A stretch of DNA of 6,756 bases from Chloroflexota bacterium. Lineage in GTDB: Bacteria; Chloroflexota; UBA6077; JADZDV01. Below the pieces are notes generated by a model. The model worked only from the letters and a program-made list of their open reading frames with translations, did no database searches and was not told the origin of the DNA. Shown in pieces: positions 1-4,596 of the stretch. Where the stretch lies: the NCBI GenBank assembly GCA_020850915.1, contig JADZDV010000521.1, positions 1-6,756 of the forward strand. The letters are read 5' to 3'. The first letter of the stretch is position 1. Each line of letters opens with the position of its first letter. Position numbers and translations under genes: made by a program.

Positions 1-227
1 CTGGTTGCGATCCGGCGCACGAATAGCAGGTGGTCCAGCGTGCGCTGATCTCCAGTGAGCAGGGTGTGAGACTCGCAGATACGCATGCGTGCGCCTGCCG
101 CGTCAACACCACAGCCGCAATTTCGCCCAATCGCCTCCATGAGCAGAGAGAGCTCCTGTCCGGTACCATGCCACGTGATTCTGGACCCCATCGCTGTCAC
201 GCCACCACGGCGCTGCATCCCCTTCAT
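1..227 (-). CDS. Small hypothetical Cys/His protein, 3' end cut by window edge
   Basis: A reading frame on the minus strand stays open from just after the MFS stop codon to the first base of the window, giving at least 75 residues with no stop. The visible protein has a Trp-His-Gly-Thr-Gly motif at residues 19-23, then LLMEAIGRNCGCG at 28-40, a third Cys at 51 followed by His54, and DQRTLDHLLFVRRIA at 60-74. C37, C39, C51 and H54 could form a small metal site, but this is unproven. The pattern resembles short uncharacterised proteins I associate with Chloroflexota; I know of no function. The start is uncertain: ATG at 227 has GGAG only 3 nt upstream, while ATG at 218 and ATG at 191 are alternatives, and the latter would begin six residues before the conserved-looking Trp-His motif. 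The gap to the MFS stop is 33 bp with no terminator, so it may be the last visible gene of the operon upstream of it. Confidence 0.6.
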   Translation of the reverse strand, partial: MKGMQRRGGVTAMGSRITWHGTGQELSLLMEAIGRNCGCGVDAAGARMRICESHTLLTGDQRTLDHLLFVRRIAT

Positions 228-260
228 CCGCTCCGATCGCTCTACTGCAGGGTACGTGCC

Positions 261-1517
261 CTATTCCCGCTCGCTGAACGGAGCGGCGCGCGGCGCCTCG
301 ATGATCAGCAGGTAGCCGAGTGCCAGGCCGACCGCCACCACGACACTGCCGGCGGCGAAACCGGCCCACATCTCGCCCACGCGGTCCACGGCGACGCCGG
401 CGACGATCGGACCGATCGCGGACCCGGCGAAGCGGCTGGCCGTGACCAGTCCGACCACGGTGCCACGGATGTTCGGGAACCATTCGACGCTCAAGGCTAT
501 CTGGGCTGGCGTCGAGAAGCCGAGGAAGCCAGCGTGAGTCACGTAGAGCGCCACCATGATCGGCACCTCCCAGAGGTAGACCGCCTGGGTCAGGATCACG
601 GTATAGCAGGCAATGGTCACGGTGGAGCCAGCGAGTCCGATGAGGCAGCATCTCCGCCGGCCAAGCCGGTCCGCGAGGCGCCCACCGAACGAGGCGCCGA
701 TGGAGACGCCCACTGAGAACAGCACGAAGATCAGGCCGATGACGAGCTGGTCGATCGGGATCTTCTCGCGGTAGATGGTCGCGGTGAACGAGTGGAAGGT
801 GAAGACGCCAAACATCTGGGCAAAGCAGCCCATCGTGGTCGCCAGGACGGCCGGCTGACAGAACAGGGCGCGCGCCTCACGCCAGACGAAGGACGGCGGG
901 CGGAGGCCGTGCCGCGGCACGAAGCGCACCACGCCGACAAGAATGAGGGTGCCCATGGCGGCGAGGATGGCGAAGGTAGAACGCCACGTCGCGAAGATGA
1001 TGACAAGCGAGCCGAACAGAAAACCGATCGCGCCGCCGATGGCGCTGAACGTCTGCAGCGCGCCGAGCCCCTTGCCCCGCTCGCGCGGCGGGAACAGGTC
1101 CACGATGATCGCGGCGCCGATGACCGTGGCGCCGGCGATGCCGATCGCCTGGAAGATGCGAATAGCGATGAAGAGCCAGATCGTGGGGGCGACGAACGCC
1201 GCGACACAGGCAACGACGTACAGGCCAAGTCCTGAGATGAGCAGGCGGCGAGCGGAGAACAGATCGGCCAGCGCCCCATAGCCGAGCTGGGCCGCGGCGA
1301 GCGCGAGTCCGTAGGCGCCAAGCGTTGCCCCGACGAGAGTGAAGGTCGTCTCGAACTCGCCGCGAACGGCGGCGAGGCTCGGCGCATAGCTGGTGTGGGT
1401 CGCGCCGCTCAGCAGAGACGCGGCGACAACCAGCAGGAACAGCGTCCGCCGGTGTCGGTCCGAGGCGCGAGCTGGGGCGGCGGGCTCCGGCAAGGACCGA
1501 ACGGGAACAACAGCCAT
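261..1517 (-). CDS. Major facilitator superfamily (MFS) transporter
   Basis: This 418-residue integral membrane protein should move a small solute across the cytoplasmic membrane by proton-coupled uniport, symport or antiport. After a polar N-terminus of about 25 residues come some twelve hydrophobic segments. The MFS motif A appears after TM2 as GYGALADLFSARR at residues 79-91, and a second copy after TM8 as GGRLADRLGRRR at 278-289; this duplication is characteristic of the two six-helix halves. R120 in RIFQAIGIAGA fits motif B in TM4. GGAIGFLFG at 161-169 sits where drug:H+ antiporters carry motif C but lacks its Gly-Pro, so antiport is not secured. Length and layout are normal for 12-TM MFS proteins, and the substrate cannot be read from sequence. 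The ATG at 1517 is preceded by AGGGG only 2 nt away, an unusually short spacing, so the start is not fully certain. It lies 44 bp after the ferric-reductase-like gene, in the same direction, and may be cotranscribed. Confidence 0.9.
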   Translation of the reverse strand: MAVVPVRSLPEPAAPARASDRHRRTLFLLVVAASLLSGATHTSYAPSLAAVRGEFETTFTLVGATLGAYGLALAAAQLGYGALADLFSARRLLISGLGLYVVACVAAFVAPTIWLFIAIRIFQAIGIAGATVIGAAIIVDLFPPRERGKGLGALQTFSAIGGAIGFLFGSLVIIFATWRSTFAILAAMGTLILVGVVRFVPRHGLRPPSFVWREARALFCQPAVLATTMGCFAQMFGVFTFHSFTATIYREKIPIDQLVIGLIFVLFSVGVSIGASFGGRLADRLGRRRCCLIGLAGSTVTIACYTVILTQAVYLWEVPIMVALYVTHAGFLGFSTPAQIALSVEWFPNIRGTVVGLVTASRFAGSAIGPIVAGVAVDRVGEMWAGFAAGSVVVAVGLALGYLLIIEAPRAAPFSERE

Positions 1518-1561
1518 CGCCCCTATTGTGGCGGAACGGGCGGCCCCTGTGGAGCGTCCGC

Positions 1562-2233
1562 TCAGGCCGCTGGATGGGCGGCGCTGGCCGCCCGCCGCCC
1601 CCAGCGCGCGGCCACCAGTCGGTAGAGGGTCAGCCAGAGCAGCAAGCCGGCGGCAAGCAGATAGATCGTCCGCGGCCAGGGTGTGCCGCTATCGGTGCCA
1701 GCCAGCATCCCGTGCAAGGTCAAGAAGGCAAAGGCCGGGAAGCTGAGGACATGCACGGCGCGCCAGCCCCGGTTGCCAAGGCGTGAACGCAGCCAGAAGC
1801 TCCCGTACACCGCCAACGACAGGTACAGCGCCACTATGCCCAGCCCAACGGCGATGGGGCGATAGGGGGCCAGGAACGGCACCAGCACGTCCAGAATGTC
1901 GAAAGCGACATAGCGATCTCCGACCAGCGCAACGCCGTGAGCGGTCCCGAGGGCCAGGCCAACCGCCGAGAGCCACCGATGGACTTCCAGGCCGCGGGCG
2001 CGAGCCACCAGGGCATCGGCGACGGCCGTCGAGAGCAGGAGCCCCCAGATCGTGGCAGCCGCCAGAGCGAGGTAGGCCGTCAGGCCGGCGGCCCGGGAGA
2101 AATACCAGAACCAGTGCGCCTCCGGCCGCTGCACGTTGACAGCGACAAATCCGAGGCGCGCCCCAAGCGTCAACCCGACCAGCAGGGCCGCCAGTCCGGT
2201 GGCAACTCCGTAGACAATCGTCCTACGCCGCAT
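1562..2233 (-). CDS. Ferric-reductase-like transmembrane protein (putative di-heme b, MsrQ/NOX superfamily)
   Basis: The 223-residue protein has about six membrane helices (near residues 5-27, 46-68, 84-105, 127-148, 160-177 and 188-208). Two helices carry histidine pairs: H85/H99 (13 residues between) and H161/H174 (12 between). These are the spacings of the heme ligands in NADPH oxidases and ferric reductases, so two stacked b hemes carrying electrons across the membrane are expected. The protein ends just after the last helix and lacks the FAD and NAD(P)H domains of full-length ferric reductases. In this it resembles MsrQ (YedZ), the heme subunit of periplasmic methionine-sulfoxide reductase, although no MsrP-like gene is visible. 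I place the start at ATG 2233, which has GGAG 7 nt upstream; a TTG two codons earlier is less likely. The gene overlaps the end of apbE by 11 bp, pointing to translational coupling. Family is secure; electron donor and acceptor are unknown. Confidence 0.88.
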   Translation of the reverse strand: MRRRTIVYGVATGLAALLVGLTLGARLGFVAVNVQRPEAHWFWYFSRAAGLTAYLALAAATIWGLLLSTAVADALVARARGLEVHRWLSAVGLALGTAHGVALVGDRYVAFDILDVLVPFLAPYRPIAVGLGIVALYLSLAVYGSFWLRSRLGNRGWRAVHVLSFPAFAFLTLHGMLAGTDSGTPWPRTIYLLAAGLLLWLTLYRLVAARWGRRAASAAHPAA

Positions 2234-3131
2234 CGTCAAGCTCCAAGCTGCCGACCGTTTGGCACGTGCGATCCTTCAGCACCAGGAGGGCGCTGACCCT
2301 GGGGACTCTGATGAGGAAGCGGCAAGCTTCCCGAGCCCCGAGCAGGAAGGCCGTCTTGGCGAGTACGTCGGCCAGCTCCGCGCTGCCGGCCAGCACTGTC
2401 ACCTGCGCCAGGTCCGACCGCGCAGGCTGCCCGGTGGTCGGATCGATCAGGTGGTGCAGCTCCGTATCCCCGACGCGCCAGCGCCGGCGGTTCGGCGCGC
2501 TTGTCGCCACAGCGCGCTGCTGCACACGCAGCGTGGCGACGATCCTATCGGCATCCGCCGGGTCTTCGACATCCACCAGCCAGCCGCGCCCATCCGGCCC
2601 GGCCCCACGCAGGACCGCATCGCCGCCCGCTTCGATGACGCCTAGCGACGGCAGCAACGCGGCGGCCCGATCGACGGTCCAGCCCTTGATGAACCCGCCA
2701 AAATCCAGGCGCACGCCGCGCGGTAAGGTGACCAGCCGGGTGGCTTCGTCCCACGTGACGGCGCTAAATGCCAGAACCGGGGAAGACGCCGGAGGCTGAG
2801 CGTGTCGGTCCAGACGACCGGCGGCGAAGGAGCGGTTATAGCCAGCCGCGATCAACGCGGTCCCAACCGCCGGGTTGAAGCGGCCCTCAGTCAGCCGGAC
2901 GTACCGCCGGGCTCGCCGGAGAGCGTCGAGGAAGTCAGGCGATGCTGGCGTCAGGCGCCCGTCCCGATTGAGCCGCTCGAGTTCGCTGTCTTCGCGGAAG
3001 CGGCTGAAACATCGCTCGCTCGCCTCGAAGAGGTCGGCAATGCGCGCCGCGAGACGGCGCTCTTCGGTCTCGCCCAGCCCGGGCGTCACGACCTGGACAT
3101 CTGTGTTCATGGCTCTGAAGACGGCGCTCAT
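2223..3131 (-). CDS. apbE: ApbE-family FAD:protein FMN transferase
   Basis: The family splits FAD and attaches the FMN moiety to a Thr/Ser of an extracytoplasmic acceptor such as NqrC- or RnfG-type FMN-binding proteins. The 302-residue product shows the family motifs in order: AMNTDV (7-12), FSRFREDSELERLN (42-55), GRFNPAVG (83-90), LDFGGFIKGWTVD (142-154), EAGGD (167-171), VATSA (208-212), HHLIDPTTGQP (226-236) and ELADVLAKTAFLLG (252-265). Length is close to the family's 300-340. No signal peptide or lipobox is evident, so its location is uncertain, although the family normally acts outside the cytoplasmic membrane. ATG 3131 is chosen because it forms an ATGA overlap with the stop of the preceding small gene and begins where ApbE homology begins; the upstream extension of the frame is Arg/Pro-rich and lies inside that gene. 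At 259 a Lys occupies the position four residues after Asp255 where many ApbEs have the metal-binding Thr. The next gene overlaps its 3' end by 11 bp. Confidence 0.92.
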   Translation of the reverse strand: MSAVFRAMNTDVQVVTPGLGETEERRLAARIADLFEASERCFSRFREDSELERLNRDGRLTPASPDFLDALRRARRYVRLTEGRFNPAVGTALIAAGYNRSFAAGRLDRHAQPPASSPVLAFSAVTWDEATRLVTLPRGVRLDFGGFIKGWTVDRAAALLPSLGVIEAGGDAVLRGAGPDGRGWLVDVEDPADADRIVATLRVQQRAVATSAPNRRRWRVGDTELHHLIDPTTGQPARSDLAQVTVLAGSAELADVLAKTAFLLGAREACRFLIRVPRVSALLVLKDRTCQTVGSLELDDAA

Positions 3132-3412
3132 GAGCTTCTGGTCCGGATCCGTGGCTGGGTCACGGCAGAGGCGATGAGTCGCACCGGCGGGCGGACCGAC
3201 GGCGCATCGGCGATCGCGACGGGGGTTGTGGCGGGGGCCGTTGGCGCGCTCGAACTCTGGAGCGGGGCGGCGCTGGCCACCTCGTTCGGTCGTGCCACCG
3301 CGACGAGGCTGAACGCGTAGGCCAGGCTGAGGAGCGACACCAGGGTGAGCTTCCATTCTAGACCGGTGAGGCCGATCTTTGGAGCTGGGCGGCGCGGCGG
3401 CAGATTAGTCAT
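3128..3412 (-). CDS. Small single-pass membrane protein, unknown function
   Basis: I do not recognise a family. From ATG 3412 the product is 94 residues: a short basic N-terminus (R7, R8, K12, K21), one hydrophobic helix at about 22-40, then a tail rich in Ala, Pro, Ser and Thr ending in several Arg. The positive-inside rule predicts N-terminus in the cytoplasm and tail outside. The segment GLTGLEWKLTLVSLLSLAYA (14-33) is the least repetitive part and probably the conserved core. The start at 3412 overlaps the previous gene's stop by 8 bp and has GGGA 8 nt upstream; ATGs at 3421 and 3433 in the same frame are possible. Its own stop overlaps the apbE start by 4 bp (ATGA). This precise packing is the main evidence that it is a real gene and that its product works with ApbE and the heme protein, perhaps as an anchor or assembly factor (inference). 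Confidence 0.72.
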   Translation of the reverse strand: MTNLPPRRPAPKIGLTGLEWKLTLVSLLSLAYAFSLVAVARPNEVASAAPLQSSSAPTAPATTPVAIADAPSVRPPVRLIASAVTQPRIRTRSS

Positions 3413-3812
3413 GGTCGTCATCCCAATCGGCATTTCGATCGTGCCCGTGGTCCCGCGCCTGCACGGCGCGCGCTGCCTGCTCGGTCGGGAGCGCCCGTCC
3501 GTCAGACCGACGCTGGCGTTCCAGCGAGTCGCGCTCGCGGGGTGAACTGTCGCGCTCCCGCGTGGATCGCTCCGTGCCGTTCAGCATCTCGGCAGGTGTA
3601 GACTGCTGCGCAGCGGGTGCGGGGGGCGCGGCGGCCGCGCCGCCAGGGCCGGTCGTCGCCCCCGCGGTGGCCGCGGACGGCGGCGTGGCGCTGGCCGGCC
3701 CGATGAAGCCGAGGCCGGTCGCAAGGGTCAGGCTCAGGGCGAGGGTCAGGCCCGCCGCCGCCGCGGCGCCGGCCAGCATGTTTCGGCGAGGCGCTGTCGG
3801 TTTGTTCTGCAC
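3405..3812 (-). CDS. Small exported low-complexity protein with His/Asp-rich tail
   Basis: First gene of the minus-strand operon; no family recognised. The 135-residue product starts with a signal-like region: Arg9-Arg10 followed by a hydrophobic stretch (about 12-37) and a PASA/TP junction suitable for signal peptidase cleavage after Ala42. The RR pair before the core could be a weak Tat signal, but the full consensus is absent. Residues 43-75 are Ala/Pro/Gly-rich. Residues 84-101 are highly charged with two copies of RERDS (85-89 and 92-96). The last 17 residues (ARDHGHDRNADWDDDHD) combine three His with many Asp, a composition suited to binding divalent metals or interacting with a basic partner (inference). 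An AGATT motif at 50-54 loosely recalls the SGAT acceptor site of FMN-binding proteins but lies in low-complexity sequence. GTG 3812 is chosen because a strong GGAGG lies 8 nt upstream; the TTG at 3827 overlaps that ribosome-binding site and is unlikely. Confidence 0.72.
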   Translation of the reverse strand: MQNKPTAPRRNMLAGAAAAAGLTLALSLTLATGLGFIGPASATPPSAATAGATTGPGGAAAAPPAPAAQQSTPAEMLNGTERSTRERDSSPRERDSLERQRRSDGRALPTEQAARAVQARDHGHDRNADWDDDHD

Positions 3813-3820
3813 TGGTGTGA

Positions 3821-3825
3821 CCTCC
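3821..3825 (-). promoter_or_regulatory. Ribosome-binding site deciding the GTG 3812 start
   Basis: On the minus strand GGAGG lies 8 nt before GTG 3812. The longer reading that starts at TTG 3827 would place this element inside the coding region, so the site supports the shorter 135-residue protein. Confidence 0.75.
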
Positions 3826-3867
3826 AACGTGCTATTACGAGCTTAGAGGCCGTGCATTGGATGGAAT

Positions 3868-3884
3868 TGAGAGCTTCGTGAGAG
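3868..3884 (+). promoter_or_regulatory. Direct repeat TGAGAG-N5-TGAGAG, candidate OmpR/PhoB-type operator
   Basis: Two identical hexamers at 3868-3873 and 3879-3884 start exactly 11 bp apart, so they lie on the same face of the helix. Tandem half-sites with an 11-bp period are the usual target of dimers of OmpR/PhoB-family winged-helix regulators, and just such a regulator begins 44 bp to the right. Read on the minus strand the site is CTCTCA-N5-CTCTCA, placed upstream of the divergent operon. Site function is inferred. Confidence 0.5.
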
Positions 3885-3891
3885 TCCTCAC
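3878..3891. repeat. Short inverted repeat GTGAG-N4-CTCAC
   Basis: The arms at 3878-3882 and 3887-3891 are perfect five-base complements around a 4-bp centre, overlapping the second TGAGAG half-site. It could be part of the operator or coincidental. It is too short and lacks a T-run for an intrinsic terminator. Confidence 0.3.
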
Positions 3892-3916
3892 ATCGTTCAG
3901 GTCGGCCTGGAGGAGC

Positions 3917-3921
3917 GGAGG
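3917..3921 (+). promoter_or_regulatory. Ribosome-binding site for the GTG-started response regulator
   Basis: GGAGG lies 6 nt before GTG 3928, and the receiver-domain beta strand begins at once (MRILIVEDE), which together fix the start. Confidence 0.75.
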
Positions 3922-3927
3922 GCAGGC

Positions 3928-4596
3928 GTGCGAATCCTGATCGTCGAGGACGAGCCGCGCCTCGGCGAGCTCACCGCGCGGACTCTGCGGCGCGAGGGGT
4001 ACGAGACGGATGTCCTGACGGACGGTGTCGAGGGCTACGAGCAGGCCCGGGCCGGCGACTACGACCTGGTCGTACTGGACGTCATGCTGCCAAATATGAG
4101 CGGTCTGGAGATCACGCTCCGTCTGCGCCGTCAGAATGTGGACACGCCGGTCCTGATGCTCACGGCCCGCGACAGCGTCGAGGACCGGGTCGCTGGCCTG
4201 GATGCCGGAGCGGACGACTACCTGGTCAAACCGTTCTCGTTCGACGAGCTGCTGGCGCGCGTCCGGGCCTTGCTGCGTCGCCGGAACGACCTGGCGAAGG
4301 CCGAGCTTCGGGTCGGTGACCTGGTGCTGGATCTGTTCCGCCACGAGGCGCTGCGCGGGAATCGGCGCATTGAGCTGACCGCGCGCGAATTCGCGCTGCT
4401 GGAGCTGCTGATGCGCCATCCCGGGCAGGTGCTCAGTCGGAGCCAGATCGTGGACGTCGTCTGGAACCAGGACTACGAGGGCGGCAGCAATGTCGTGGAC
4501 ACCTACGTGCACTACCTGCGGGAAAAGATCGACCGGCCCCCGGCGACGCCGCTGATCCGCACCGTCCGCGGCGTTGGCTACGCTCTCGGGCGATGA
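3928..4596 (+). CDS. OmpR/PhoB-family response regulator
   Basis: A 222-residue DNA-binding response regulator acting in the cytoplasm with the adjacent kinase. The receiver domain (about 1-115) has the acidic pocket E7/D8, the phosphoacceptor D51 in VVLDVMLPNMSG, the switch T79 in MLTARD, and K101 in the KPFSFDEL motif. The winged-helix effector domain (about 126-220) includes RIELTAREFALLELLM (147-162), a recognition helix around 186-201 (SNVVDTYVHYLREK at 187-200) and the terminal RTVRGVGYAL hairpin. All catalytic residues are present and the length is typical. Translation starts at GTG 3928, with GGAGG at 3917-3921 and a 6-nt spacer. Its stop overlaps the kinase ATG (ATGA), so the two proteins should be made together. 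The divergent ApbE/heme operon and the 11-bp direct repeat between them make that operon its most likely target (inference). It cannot be assigned to a named regulator such as PhoB, CusR or HprR from sequence alone. Confidence 0.95.
   Translation: MRILIVEDEPRLGELTARTLRREGYETDVLTDGVEGYEQARAGDYDLVVLDVMLPNMSGLEITLRLRRQNVDTPVLMLTARDSVEDRVAGLDAGADDYLVKPFSFDELLARVRALLRRRNDLAKAELRVGDLVLDLFRHEALRGNRRIELTAREFALLELLMRHPGQVLSRSQIVDVVWNQDYEGGSNVVDTYVHYLREKIDRPPATPLIRTVRGVGYALGR

Larger units (their letters stand above)
3813..3927. promoter_or_regulatory. Divergent promoter and operator region
   Basis: This 115-bp region separates the minus-strand operon from the plus-strand two-component genes and must hold both promoters unless they lie within coding sequence. 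On the plus strand TTGAGA (3867-3872) resembles a -35 box, followed 18 bp later by a weak CATCGT (3891-3896) as a possible -10. On the minus strand TCTAAG (3847-3842) matches four of six bases of a -10 box and lies 20 bp downstream of the proximal CTCTCA half-site, with no good -35, as is usual for activator-dependent promoters. Both boxes are guesses; the direct repeat listed separately is the stronger signal. A shared operator suggests the response regulator controls its own gene and the divergent operon. Confidence 0.5.

Noticed and set aside
81..90. Perfect 10-bp palindrome acgcatgcgt
   Set aside because: It lies within the coding frame of the Cys/His protein, is isolated, and palindromes of this length arise by chance in GC-rich DNA.
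30..716. 228-residue plus-strand open frame at the left end
   Set aside because: It runs opposite the MFS gene and the Cys/His protein, has no recognisable domain, and its composition is that of a shadow frame.
1542..1568. Possible intrinsic terminator after the heme protein gene (CCTG, GAGCG / CGCTC, AGG)
   Set aside because: The stem has a 2-nt loop and an asymmetric bulge and no T-run follows on either strand, so it is not a convincing terminator.
3132..3356. 75-residue N-terminal extension of ApbE
   Set aside because: It is Arg/Pro-rich with no signal peptide or ApbE motif and overlaps the small membrane protein gene; the ATGA junction at 3128-3131 gives a better start.
3597..3700. GC-rich gcg/gcc-rich stretch as a tandem repeat or recombination site
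   Set aside because: It is explained by Ala/Pro/Gly codons of the exported protein's linker; no regular unit length is seen.
3835..4512. 225-residue minus-strand open frame opposite the response regulator
   Set aside because: It is the high-GC antisense shadow of a gene with complete receiver and winged-helix motifs; its own translation shows no family motif and would fill the divergent promoter region.
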